A stretch of 64,000 nt of DNA from an uncultured Tateyamaria sp. (GTDB taxonomy: Bacteria; Pseudomonadota; Alphaproteobacteria; Rhodobacterales; Rhodobacteraceae), in contig NZ_CANKXW010000008.1 of the NCBI RefSeq assembly GCF_947487805.1, positions 124,001-188,000 of the forward strand. Reading direction: 5' to 3'. Below are positions 24,283-31,744 of the stretch, piece by piece. A model generated the notes under the pieces. That model did not search any database, was not told the origin of the DNA, and was given only the letters and a program-made list of their open reading frames with translations. The first letter of the stretch is position 1, and each line of letters begins with the position of its first letter. The position numbers and the translations under genes were made by a program.

Positions 24283-25269
24283 CTATTTGGTTTGCCAGAT
24301 CTTGCGACGCCGTTCGCGCACCAGCGCATCGCCAGCGGGTGTGCCATCGTGAAATGTGCCAAACCATGCGTCCCACGGCGTTTCGGTCGAGCCGTAGTTG
24401 CAATCAAAGAACCGGTGGTGAAGCTGATGGTGGAAATCCCCCATCTCGATATCGAGCACGCCAAGTTTGACCTTGTCGAAGCCCACGTGAGAGGTCGGTG
24501 CGCCGATGCCGTGATGAAACATCAGGAACAGCATGTGAAGCGGATTGGACGGCACAATCAGAAAGATCACGATGTCCGTCAGCAGCACGAAACTTTCCAC
24601 AGGGTGCATGGCGAGGCCAGACCACGGGCCGGTGTTGATGTTCTTGTGATGCCAGGCGTGCACGTAACGATAGATCGGTTTCAGGTGCAGCACGCGGTGG
24701 TGCATGTAGAAATAGAGCCCCGCCCAGATCGGGATCAGCACGATCAGGGTGACAAACCATACCGGATTGCTGTCGAAGGTGATCAGCGTGACCCAGCCAT
24801 TGGCATAGGCCCACCACATGAGACATTCGAAAAACACCCAGAATTGCAGGGCGACAAAGGTCCAGAACATGTTGTCCCAGACCTGGGATCTGAACCAGAA
24901 CGTGCGCGCGCCCGTCATCATCGGCCGCATGTCATAGCGGTAGTCGTCCCCTTGCGCGCGGAACCTGAGCAGCAGAAGGTGCAATCCCCCCGCGACAGAG
25001 AACAGGATCACGAAATTGCGGATCCAGATCTCGGCGATCCAGTCAAAGGCAAAGCGCTGCGTGTCTGCAAGATCGGGCGCAAAGAACAGCCAGCTGATTG
25101 TCGCGGCAAAAAGCATGACAAACCGCATTCCCACGGGCTTCCAGCTTTTGAGCAGGAAGTGCAAAGACGCCAACGGTTTCATCGGCCAATCCCAATAGGG
25201 CGCATTCTGGATGGGCAGGGATGGCGTGTGGTTCCAGATCTGGCGGCGCTGGCGCGGCGTTTCGGTCAT
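24283..25269 (-). CDS. Fatty acid hydroxylase / sterol desaturase-superfamily membrane diiron oxygenase
   Basis: A 328-residue integral membrane protein with four or more helices and the eight-histidine diiron pattern: HHRVLH (190-195), HAWHH (204-208), His222, HH (252-253), His261 and HHQLHH (280-285). Members hydroxylate or desaturate lipid-like substrates using O2 and an electron donor. The start overlaps the stop of the HD-domain gene (ATGA), so the two are co-translated. The substrate is unknown; sterol chemistry is unlikely in this type of bacterium, and hydroxylation of a lipid or alkyl headgroup is the more natural guess. The stop lies 10 bp from the stop of the convergent LysR gene. 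Confidence 0.88.
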   Translation of the reverse strand: MTETPRQRRQIWNHTPSLPIQNAPYWDWPMKPLASLHFLLKSWKPVGMRFVMLFAATISWLFFAPDLADTQRFAFDWIAEIWIRNFVILFSVAGGLHLLLLRFRAQGDDYRYDMRPMMTGARTFWFRSQVWDNMFWTFVALQFWVFFECLMWWAYANGWVTLITFDSNPVWFVTLIVLIPIWAGLYFYMHHRVLHLKPIYRYVHAWHHKNINTGPWSGLAMHPVESFVLLTDIVIFLIVPSNPLHMLFLMFHHGIGAPTSHVGFDKVKLGVLDIEMGDFHHQLHHRFFDCNYGSTETPWDAWFGTFHDGTPAGDALVRERRRKIWQTK

Positions 25270-25892
25270 GTCATCTGCCCCCTTTGTCTCGCGGTCTCTG
25301 CGTCCTGTAGGGGCAGGCGCACGCCTGCGCGCACGACGTCCGGGGCGTGGGCCGTGCGGGCAAATACCGTGCGGACCATCGGGGCAAAGAATGCCAACGG
25401 CAGGCTGTCATAATCCGGATCAAAGCTCGCCTGATCCCAGCGTTCACAAAAGACCGCGCAATCGTCGAAATAGGGGCAGTCCCGATACGCGTCCCTCTTG
25501 TCAGGATTGGCCCCGACATGGGCCCCGTAATAAACAAGCTGAAAATCGCCGTGTTTTTCCACCGTCCACGCGCATTGCGCCCGCACGAATGGGCGCAACA
25601 CCGCCGCTGCGTATTCATCATGGTTATATGGCGCATAGATGTCGCCAATATCGTGCAGCAGCGCCGACACCACCCAATCGATATCTGCCCCGTCGCGCCA
25701 CGCCCGTGTGGCCGATTGCAGCGAGTGGCCGAGGCGCGTCACCTGATAGCCCGACAGTCCTTCGTCCAGCGTCACCAGCGCCGACAACAATCGGTCAGCA
25801 GTGCCCGACGCATAGGCAACTTCGTGTTCGGTAAGGAAATCATAGTCCTCTTTCGTGCCGTCTTTCATCTGCGTGAAACTGACGTGATCCAT
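25266..25892 (-). CDS. HD-domain protein, probable mixed-valent diiron oxygenase (PhnZ/MIOX-like)
   Basis: A 208-residue HD-fold protein. Candidate metal ligands are His56 (RLGHSLQSA), His80-Asp81 (LLHDIGD), His91 (NHDEYA), His114 (EKHGDF) and Asp153 (RWDQASFD). The 24-residue gap from the first His to the HD pair equals the one I recall for PhnZ (His34, His58-Asp59), an oxygenase that cleaves the C-P bond of hydroxylated aminoethylphosphonate. The extra conserved His and Asp argue for diiron oxygenase chemistry rather than phosphohydrolase action. It is the promoter-proximal gene of a two-gene operon with the membrane hydroxylase and is divergent from a LysR gene. The substrate is unknown; a plain HD phosphohydrolase remains possible. 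Confidence 0.75.
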   Translation of the reverse strand: MDHVSFTQMKDGTKEDYDFLTEHEVAYASGTADRLLSALVTLDEGLSGYQVTRLGHSLQSATRAWRDGADIDWVVSALLHDIGDIYAPYNHDEYAAAVLRPFVRAQCAWTVEKHGDFQLVYYGAHVGANPDKRDAYRDCPYFDDCAVFCERWDQASFDPDYDSLPLAFFAPMVRTVFARTAHAPDVVRAGVRLPLQDAETARQRGQMT

Positions 25893-25961
25893 TGCGATGC
25901 TCCCGCGATCAGTTGCTGGACGAGCATTGCCGCAATTCGCAACGGGAAGAGAGACGAAATC

Positions 25962-25990
25962 TTGACATGTCAGGATAACATTTGGTTATG
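25962..25990 (+). promoter_or_regulatory. Candidate promoter and operator for the GcvA-like LysR gene
   Basis: TTGACA (25962-25967), a 17-bp spacer and the weak -10 GTTATG (25985-25990) precede the ATG at 25998 by 7 bp. This would give a very short or leaderless transcript. A 10-bp palindrome TGACATGTCA overlaps the -35 box (25963-25972) and is a plausible autoregulatory site in the 105-bp gap shared with the HD gene. Confidence 0.45.
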
Positions 25991-25997
25991 AATTGTC

Positions 25998-26915
25998 ATG
26001 CGCCGCAAACTTCCACCACTCAATGCGCTTCTGGCCTTTGAAGCAGCCGCGCGCGCCAAGAGCTTTACCCGCGGCGCGGTGGATCACGGAGTTGCGCAAC
26101 CGGCCATCACGCGGCACGTCGGCAATCTCGAAGACTGGCTGGGCACCGACCTGTTCAAACGGCACGGAAATGGGGTCGAATTGACGCCCGAGGGCCAGGC
26201 CTTTGCCGATCACGTCACGCGCGGCTTTGACCTGCTGGAGGTGGGAACGCGCGAGGTGACCCGGCAACGATCTAGAGAATTGATCATCGGCGCGTCGTTC
26301 GGCGTCATGCATCTTTGGCTCATGCCACGCATCGCCGCCATGCGGACCGCCACGCCGACCACGATCAACTTTCTCACAGCAGATGATTACCGCAGCTTTG
26401 ACACAAGCGACGTGGATCTTTCGATCCGCTTTGGCAACGGGCACTTTCCGGGTTATGAAAGCGACCTGCTTTTTGCCGAGGAATGCGCCGTGCTCGCGTC
26501 GCCTGACTTTCTGGCGCGCCATCCGGGGCTGGACCCCGACAACCTGTGTGACACGTTGCAATCGCGGTTCCTGCTAGATTACGGCGATCCGCACGGTGTC
26601 GGATGGATGACCTGGGCGCGCTGGCTGGACATGAACGGCGCCGCGCCGGACCTTGCCGTTGAACGGCCCGAAATCCGGGCTTTCCCTGCGTTGCTCGACA
26701 TGGTCGCCGCGGGCGAAGGGCTGGCCATCGGCGCCAGAGGGTTCGAGGACACGATGGTGCGCGCGGGCAGCATCCTGCGCCTTGGACCGCCGGTGGGGCG
26801 GGTCGGGCACGGCTATTACCTCGTTTACCAGAACCGCGTCCGCAAGAAAGTCGGCTTTGACCGGTTGCGCCGGGCGTTGCTGGGGTCCGTATCCGCGCCG
26901 CAGACTACGCCCTAA
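25998..26915 (+). CDS. LysR-family regulator, GcvA-like
   Basis: A 305-residue regulator with the GcvA-type N-terminus (RRKLPPLNALLAFEAAARAKS), a winged HTH (residues 6-64: FTRGAVDHGVAQPAITRHVGNLE) and an effector domain containing VDLSIRFGNGHFPG, a characteristic GcvA-group segment. It is divergent from the HD oxygenase / membrane hydroxylase operon with a 105-bp gap and is the likely regulator of that pair. The downstream 190 bp to the next gene fragment carry no gene; base composition drops there. Confidence 0.88.
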   Translation: MRRKLPPLNALLAFEAAARAKSFTRGAVDHGVAQPAITRHVGNLEDWLGTDLFKRHGNGVELTPEGQAFADHVTRGFDLLEVGTREVTRQRSRELIIGASFGVMHLWLMPRIAAMRTATPTTINFLTADDYRSFDTSDVDLSIRFGNGHFPGYESDLLFAEECAVLASPDFLARHPGLDPDNLCDTLQSRFLLDYGDPHGVGWMTWARWLDMNGAAPDLAVERPEIRAFPALLDMVAAGEGLAIGARGFEDTMVRAGSILRLGPPVGRVGHGYYLVYQNRVRKKVGFDRLRRALLGSVSAPQTTP

Positions 26916-27050
26916 TGTAAAGCCAACCAATAGTTTGCCACTCAAATCATGAAATCTCCTAATTTTTATGGGCTTTCAAAAATTGCGCGGCGGGCAAATC
27001 TTCCACTTGACCCACGCTATTTCTTCCACAAAAAGTTGCCTCAGAGCATC

Positions 27051-27074
27051 AAAAAAGCCGCCCAAATGGGCGGC
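27051..27074 (-). terminator. Intrinsic terminator on the minus strand
   Basis: GCCGCCC and GGGCGGC arms (27057-27063 and 27068-27074) enclose a 4-base loop. Read on the minus strand, the stem is followed by six T. It lies 31 bp past the stop of the truncated minus-strand gene at 27105, so it is that gene's original terminator. The surrounding 26916-27104 holds no gene. Confidence 0.85.
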
Positions 27075-27104
27075 ATGGACGTTGTTGGAGAGCTTTAAGT
27101 TTGG

Positions 27105-27347
27105 TCAGTCGGCCAAATCAGTTCGTCTGTAGTAGAATCGACCGAGACTGTGATCGTCGACGACGGGGCGGATTCCTTTCCGATGCAGCTTGAACTTTGC
27201 GGACTTCGCCGACCATTTGCGTTCGGCCGCGTACGCTTTCATTGAGATGTGCTCCGCGAGATACGCGTCCAATTGGTCAACCGGGAACAGCCGGACGGCC
27301 GCGCCCTTAGCGTTCAGCTTCTCCGGAACGCTCGGCCATGCCCCACC
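27105..27347 (-). pseudogene. C-terminal fragment of a gene cut by an insertion sequence
   Basis: An open frame runs from the IS end at 27347 to a TGA at 27105-27107, giving about 80 residues with no start of its own. The fragment includes VRLFPVDQLDAYLAEHIS, MKAYAAERKWSAKSAKF and GRFYYRRTDLAD. The last part (a basic helix, then a short strand and an RFYYRRTDL end) is reminiscent of small excisionase/MerR-like DNA-binding domains, but I cannot name the family. A good intrinsic terminator follows the stop, which shows this is a genuine gene end. The 5' part was removed or displaced by the IS; the fragment at about 28130-28377, on the same strand, may be its other half. Confidence 0.65.
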
Positions 27348-28130
27348 TGAACCGCGCCGGGTTTGCCGGAGGCTGATTTGTCTTAGTTACGCGGCCATAT
27401 CTGATCTTTCCAAGGTCGCGTAGAAGTTTGTCTCTGCTTCGGCTGGGGGGATATTCCCGATTGGCTCGAGCAGACGGCGGTTGTTGAACCAATCGACCCA
27501 TTCCAATGTCGCGTATTTCACGGCATCGAAACTGCGCCACGGCCCGCGCCGGTGGATGACCTCAGCTTTGAACAACCCGTTGATCGTCTCGGCGAGGGCA
27601 TTGTCATAGGAATCTCCGACACTTTCGACCGAGGGGGCGATCTTCGCCTCTGCCAGCCGTTCGGTGTACTTAATAGACAAATATAGCGACCCGCGGTCCG
27701 AGTGGTGCACCAATTGATCTTGAGCCGGGCTGCGTTGATGAATGGCTTGTTCCAAAGCATCGAGGACAAATCCGGCAGTGGCCGTGCGGCTGACCCGCCA
27801 TCCAACGATACGACGGGCGAAGACATCGATGACAAAGGCGACATAGACGAAGCCTTGCCACGTCGCGACATAGGTGAAGTCGCTCACCCACAGCATGTTT
27901 GGCGCTGGCGCACGGAACCGTGCGGTTCACCTTGTCCAACGGACATGGCAATGCCTTGTCGGTGATCGTTGTCTTTGGCGTCTTGCCGCGCACGACGCCC
28001 TCAAGGCCCAAATCCTTCATCAGACGGGCAACGGTGCAGCGTGCAACATCAAAGCCTTCTCTGCGCATTTGATGCCAGACCTTCCGCACGCCATAGACGC
28101 TGAGGTTTTCCTTAAAGACACCCGTCTTGG
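27348..28130 (-). mobile_element. IS3-family insertion sequence remnant
   Basis: The left end has a typical IS3-family terminal sequence (TGAACCGCGCCGGGTTTGCC) starting at 27348. The element contains the distal part of an IS3 orfB transposase. No orfA, no orfB N-terminus and no matching right terminal repeat are visible up to 28707, so the right part was deleted. The right border (about 28120-28140) is placed where the transposase homology fades into an unrelated reading frame. Confidence 0.75.
27387..28130 (-). pseudogene. IS3-family transposase OrfB, frameshifted and 5'-truncated
   Basis: Two frames together encode the OrfB body. The upstream piece has YGVRKVWHQM, then MRREGFDVARCTVARLMKDL and DKVNRT. 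The downstream piece, in another frame, starts near NMLWVSDFTYVATW and holds the DDE residues: Asp in VSDFTYV, Asp in HHSDRGS and Glu in NALAETI. A single extra base near 27918-27920 (the GGTTCC run on the minus strand) separates the frames. The family's N-terminal HTH region and OrfA are absent. The enzyme is almost certainly inactive. Confidence 0.8.
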
Positions 28131-28377
28131 AATGCGCGCGTTCGAGCAGGCGCATGGCGCGGCGTTTGATGCGGCGGCGGTCAAACTCGTCGAGCAAATC
28201 ATAAGGCGGGACCAGATCTTCCTTTGTGATCTTCCCCGCCGCAAGATCCGCCTCCTGCGCCTCTCGACGGAAATGCTTGAGGACCCTTTTCCACCGCTCC
28301 TCGATGTCGCGGAGATTCGCGATGTCATCCATGAAGGTCAGGTTGTGAAACGGTATGGTCGTCGTGGGGCGGGTCAT
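28120..28377 (-). pseudogene. N-terminal fragment of a gene fused to the IS remnant
   Basis: An ATG at 28377 has a good ribosome-binding site (AAAGGA, about 8 bases upstream) and opens a frame MTRPTTTIPFHNLTFMDDI continuing through a charged, helical segment (ERWKRVLKHFRREAQEADL, DEFDRRRIKRRAMRLLERA). It then runs directly into IS transposase sequence at about 28120-28140. I do not recognise the family. Strand and position allow it to be the 5' half of the gene whose 3' half lies at 27105-27347. If transcribed, it yields a chimeric protein that stops in the frameshifted transposase. Confidence 0.55.
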
Positions 28378-28398
28378 GGCGGAGTCCTTTCAAGGCGC

Positions 28399-28410
28399 GA
28401 AGACGTCTTC
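28399..28410. promoter_or_regulatory. 12-bp palindrome upstream of the truncated gene
   Basis: GAAGACGTCTTC lies 22 bp before the ATG at 28377 and could be an operator for that gene. Apart from this and the terminator at 28583-28619, the 330-bp gap 28378-28707 shows no gene; a short antisense frame there lacks any protein signature. Confidence 0.35.
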
Positions 28411-28582
28411 ACGCAGGTCGCCCAAGCCGAAATCAGTCGGGCGGTGAGATGTGAAAGGTTCCGGAACCCTGCGGAACTTTTAGGGAACATCCATGACGCG
28501 GAGCAAGCCCTCGGCACAATGCTCGCACGGTACAGTCCGCATAAAGACAGCTCATACGTCGAATTCGGACAAGGCATTGAAT

Positions 28583-28619
28583 ACAAAAGAAAACCACCAA
28601 AAGCGGCGCTATCGGTGGT
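28583..28619 (-). terminator. Intrinsic terminator downstream of nrdJ
   Basis: On the minus strand ACCACC (28614-28619) and GGTGGT (28593-28598) pair, with an inner AGC/GCT pairing, followed by TTTCTTTT. The structure lies about 90 bp past the nrdJ stop. Confidence 0.65.
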
Positions 28620-28707
28620 CATTTGATCTGTGTCGAGAGGTCAAAAAACCTCGGGAATGGTCACGTTTTGCTATGTCAAACAACCTAAAGGCGCTGAACC
28701 GCGTGTT

Positions 28708-30996
28708 TCATCCGCATTTGGAAAAGCCGCAGGAGGCGCAGGTCATGCACCCCTCGACCATGCGTAATTCGTAAGATCCGCAGGACGAACAGGCCTTGCC
28801 GCGCGGTGCATCCAACCCCACGACCTCCGCCTGCGGGTCGGACTTCAGGCCCATCCCCTCGCCTTCGATAAAGCCTGTCGCGACCATATGCTGTTCGATG
28901 ACACCGCCGATGGCGGCAAGGATCGACGGGATGTATTTGCCCTGCATCCATGCACCGCCACGCGGATCAAACACGGCCTTCAGCTCTTCGACCACGAAAC
29001 TGACATCGCCACCGCGCCGGAAAACGGCCGAGATCATGCGCGTCAGCGCCACGGTCCAGGCGAAATGCTCCATATTCTTGGAGTTGATGAACACCTCGAA
29101 GGGGCGGCGATGCCCGCCGATCACCAAGTCATTGATGGTGATATAAAGCGCGTGTTCGCTGTCCGGCCACTTGACCTTGTAGGTGTTGCCCTCAAGCGCG
29201 TTGGGCCGATCCAACGGCTCGGCCATATAGATGACATCGCCATGGGGCTGCATCGGCTCGGCATCATCACTGGCCATGACGGGCGCTTCGGCAGGCTTTT
29301 CTTCGGCCACCGTCAGCACGGACCCCGTTACCGCATTGGGGCGGTAGGTCGTGCAGCCCTTGCAGCCCGAATCCCACGCCTCCATGTAGACGTCCTTGAA
29401 ATCATCAAAGCTGATGTCTTCCGGGCAGTTGATCGTCTTGGAGATCGACGAATCCACCCATTTCTGCGCGGCGGCCTGCATTTTGACGTGATCCAGAGGC
29501 GCCAATGTTTGCGCGTTGACAAAATAGTCCGGCAGGTCGGCGTCCCCGAACTTGTCGCGCCACATCTGCACGGCATAGTCGACGACCTCTTCCTCCGTCC
29601 GGCTGCCATCCTTTTGCAGGACCTTGCGGGTGTAAGCATAGGCAAAAACCGGTTCGATCCCCGAAGATACGTTGCCCGCATAAAGCGATATAGTCCCCGT
29701 CGGCGCGATGGAGGTCAGCAAGGCGTTGCGAATACCATGCTCGGCAATGGCCGCGCGCACATCGTCATCCATGGCCTGCATCGTGCCTGACTGCAGATAG
29801 GCGTCCGCATCAAAGAGCGGAAAGGCGCCCTTTTCGGTCGCCAATTGCACCGACGCCAGATACGCGGCGCGGGCGATTGCTTTCAACCAGTGCTCGGTCT
29901 GACGCGCCGCCTCGTCAGAGCCATAGCGCAAACCCATCATCAAGAGCGCATCGGCCAGCCCCGTGACGCCCAGACCGATCCGGCGCTTGGCGTGGGCTTC
30001 GCGCGCCTGCGCCTCAAGCGGGAATTTCGACGCATCCACCACGTTGTCCATCATCCGGACGGCTGTCCCGACCAGCTCTGTCAGGGCCTGTTCATCCAGC
30101 CGCGCGGCCTCTTCGAACGGCGCCTCGACCAGACGCGCCAGGTTGATCGATCCCAAGAGGCACGCGCCATAAGGCGGCAGGGGTTGTTCCCCGCACGGGT
30201 TCGTCGCGGCAATCGTTTCGCAATAGTTCAGGTTGTTGGCCGCGTTGATCCGGTCGATGAAGATCACGCCCGGCTCGGCATAATCATAGGTCGACCGCAT
30301 GATCCCGTTCCACAGATCGCGCGCCCGCACGGTCTTGTAGACGGTGCCATCAAACACCAGATCCCACGCCCCATCCGCCTTGACCGCGTCCATGAACGCA
30401 TCCGTCACCAGCACTGACACATTGAACATGCGAAGCCGCGCGGCATCCGACTTGGCAGTAATGAAATCCTCGATATCCGGATGATCACAGCGCATCGTAG
30501 CCATCATCGCACCCCGGCGGCTGCCTGCCGACATGATCGTGCGGCACATTGCGTCCCACACATCCATGAAGGACAGCGGGCCCGACGCGTCCGCCGCCAC
30601 GCCTTTGACGCCCGCCCCCTTGGGCCGGATGGTCGAGAAATCATACCCGATGCCACCCCCCTGCTGCATGGTCAGGGCCGCCTCTTTCAGCATTTCGAAA
30701 ATGCCACCCATGCTGTCGGGAATCGTGCCCATGACAAAACAGTTGAACAACGTCACGGACCGCGCCGTTCCGGCCCCTGCGGTGATGCGCCCTGCAGGCA
30801 GGAATTTGAAATCCTCGAGCGCCGCATAGAACGTGTCTTCCCACGCTTTGGGATCTTCTTCGACCTGTGCCAGATCGCGCGCGATGCGCCGCCAGCTGTC
30901 TTCGACCGTCGCATCAATGGCCGTGCCGTCGGCATCCTTGAACCGGTATTTCATATCCCAGATCTGTTCAGCGATCGGCGCGGCAAAACGTGTCAT
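28708..30996 (-). CDS. nrdJ: Adenosylcobalamin-dependent (class II) ribonucleotide reductase
   Basis: About 762 residues from the ATG at 30996 (MTRFAAPIAEQIWD), preceded by AAGGGGATGACCTG; a longer frame exists but its first 47 residues are unlike the family. It reduces ribonucleotides to deoxyribonucleotides using a radical from coenzyme B12. Visible features are LFNCFVMG with an active-site Cys, the core NPCGEQPLPPYGACLLGSINL with the radical-bearing Cys, a PTGTISL phosphate-binding segment, and a C-terminal Cys cluster (ACSSCGSYELR and GCMTCASCGFSKCG) that re-reduces the active site or binds zinc. It is the only reductase in this window. I see no cobalamin riboswitch upstream; NrdR-like and DnaA-like sites are present instead. 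Confidence 0.96.
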   Translation of the reverse strand: MTRFAAPIAEQIWDMKYRFKDADGTAIDATVEDSWRRIARDLAQVEEDPKAWEDTFYAALEDFKFLPAGRITAGAGTARSVTLFNCFVMGTIPDSMGGIFEMLKEAALTMQQGGGIGYDFSTIRPKGAGVKGVAADASGPLSFMDVWDAMCRTIMSAGSRRGAMMATMRCDHPDIEDFITAKSDAARLRMFNVSVLVTDAFMDAVKADGAWDLVFDGTVYKTVRARDLWNGIMRSTYDYAEPGVIFIDRINAANNLNYCETIAATNPCGEQPLPPYGACLLGSINLARLVEAPFEEAARLDEQALTELVGTAVRMMDNVVDASKFPLEAQAREAHAKRRIGLGVTGLADALLMMGLRYGSDEAARQTEHWLKAIARAAYLASVQLATEKGAFPLFDADAYLQSGTMQAMDDDVRAAIAEHGIRNALLTSIAPTGTISLYAGNVSSGIEPVFAYAYTRKVLQKDGSRTEEEVVDYAVQMWRDKFGDADLPDYFVNAQTLAPLDHVKMQAAAQKWVDSSISKTINCPEDISFDDFKDVYMEAWDSGCKGCTTYRPNAVTGSVLTVAEEKPAEAPVMASDDAEPMQPHGDVIYMAEPLDRPNALEGNTYKVKWPDSEHALYITINDLVIGGHRRPFEVFINSKNMEHFAWTVALTRMISAVFRRGGDVSFVVEELKAVFDPRGGAWMQGKYIPSILAAIGGVIEQHMVATGFIEGEGMGLKSDPQAEVVGLDAPRGKACSSCGSYELRMVEGCMTCASCGFSKCG

Positions 30997-31097
30997 CAGG
31001 TCATCCCCTTGGCGGGCGCCGATTCTGTCGGCCCCCTTGGCAGGCAACCAACGTAGACCAATTTGACCACAACCACTAGATGGAAATGCGGCCGTAC

Positions 31098-31168
31098 ACA
31101 CCAAATCTGGGGCTGCGACAACCACAACACCTTGCACCCCTTGCCGCGAATGCTACAATATTTGGTGT
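31098..31168 (-). promoter_or_regulatory. Pair of NrdR-box-like sequences upstream of nrdJ
   Basis: CTACAATATTTGGTGT (31153-31168) matches the known NrdR box (acaCwAtATaTwGtgt) at 13 of 16 positions by eye. ACACCAAATCTGGGGC (31098-31113) matches at about 10 of 16. The centres are 55 bp apart, more than the usual three to four helical turns but close to five. NrdR represses ribonucleotide reductase genes. Both lie in the 189-bp divergent gap between nrdJ and the DUF1489 gene. Confidence 0.5.
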
Positions 31169-31184
31169 GCAGAGGGGTGGATTC

Positions 31185-31193
31185 TGTGGATAA
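31185..31193 (-). promoter_or_regulatory. Perfect DnaA box
   Basis: TGTGGATAA is the complement of the consensus DnaA box TTATCCACA. It overlaps the GTG start of the DUF1489 gene and lies 189 bp upstream of nrdJ. DnaA control of nrd genes is known in other bacteria; here it is inferred. Confidence 0.45.
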
Positions 31194-31617
31194 CTACGTC
31201 AATCTGATCAAGCTGTCCGTAGGCAGCGAGACCTTCGAGGACCTCGAGGCCTGGCAGCGCACGAAACGCGCCCAGACCGCGGACGGCTATCCGCGCCACG
31301 TCACCCGCATGTGGCCCAAACGCGCTGGCGACATTCTGAACGGCGGTTCCATCTTCTGGGTGGTCAAGGGCGTCGTGACCTGCCGCCAACGCATCATCCG
31401 TTTGGACGAAGTGATTGGCAGCGATGGCATCCGCCGATGCGCCATCGTGTCCGACCCCGAATTGATCCGTGTACAGGGCGCGCTCAAACGGCCCTTCCAG
31501 GGCTGGCGCTACCTCAAGCCCGAAGATGCCCCGCCCGACCTGCCCAAGGGGCGAGAACGCGAAGAACCGCTGCCCGTGGAACTGAACCGCGCTCTGGCGG
31601 AAATCGGGGTTCTGTAA
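31186..31617 (+). CDS. DUF1489 family protein
   Basis: About 143 residues from a GTG at 31186, with GAGGGG about 10 bases upstream. The longer frame adds 41 residues without homology character; an in-frame GTG at 31177 is also possible. The product begins DNYVNLIKLSVGSE and continues through WPKRAGDILNGGSIFWVVKG, RQRIIRLDEV and LKRPFQGWRYL, the pattern of the alphaproteobacterial DUF1489 family. No function is known. It is divergent from nrdJ, sharing the regulatory gap. Confidence 0.85.
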   Translation: MDNYVNLIKLSVGSETFEDLEAWQRTKRAQTADGYPRHVTRMWPKRAGDILNGGSIFWVVKGVVTCRQRIIRLDEVIGSDGIRRCAIVSDPELIRVQGALKRPFQGWRYLKPEDAPPDLPKGREREEPLPVELNRALAEIGVL

Positions 31618-31663
31618 CGCGCCGCAGACCACGCCACTGAACGTCTGCAAATCTTGACGCGTC

Positions 31664-31679
31664 TCACCCATATGGGTGA
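31664..31679. promoter_or_regulatory. 16-bp palindrome upstream of the autotransporter gene
   Basis: TCACCCATATGGGTGA is a perfect dyad 65 bp before the autotransporter ATG and 47 bp after the DUF1489 stop. It could be an operator for a dimeric regulator, or a terminator stem without a T-run. Confidence 0.4.
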
Positions 31680-31701
31680 TGCGAGCCGGTCGGCCCGTTT
31701 C

Positions 31702-31728
31702 TATCCTCACGCGTATTGTTTGAGGATA
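31702..31728 (+). promoter_or_regulatory. Stem-loop in the autotransporter leader
   Basis: TATCCTCA (31702-31709) and TGAGGATA (31721-31728) are perfect 8-base arms around an 11-base loop, ending 16 bp before the ATG at 31745. As RNA this stem would sit just upstream of the ribosome-binding region; as DNA it is an inverted repeat for a regulator. Either role is inference. Confidence 0.45.
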
Positions 31729-31744
31729 TTGGGGTGGGCCCGTC

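Noticed and set aside
27190-27423. 77-codon + strand frame across the IS left border
   Set aside because: It runs from host sequence into the IS end, and the opposite strand carries a better gene fragment with a terminator.
28374-28622. 82-codon minus-strand frame between the IS remnant and nrdJ
   Set aside because: It overlaps the nrdJ terminator and shows no family signal; base composition and codon use look non-coding.
30997-31185. Cobalamin riboswitch upstream of nrdJ
   Set aside because: The conserved B12-box core (AGCCAGGAGACCTGCC-like) is not present in the gap on the minus strand.
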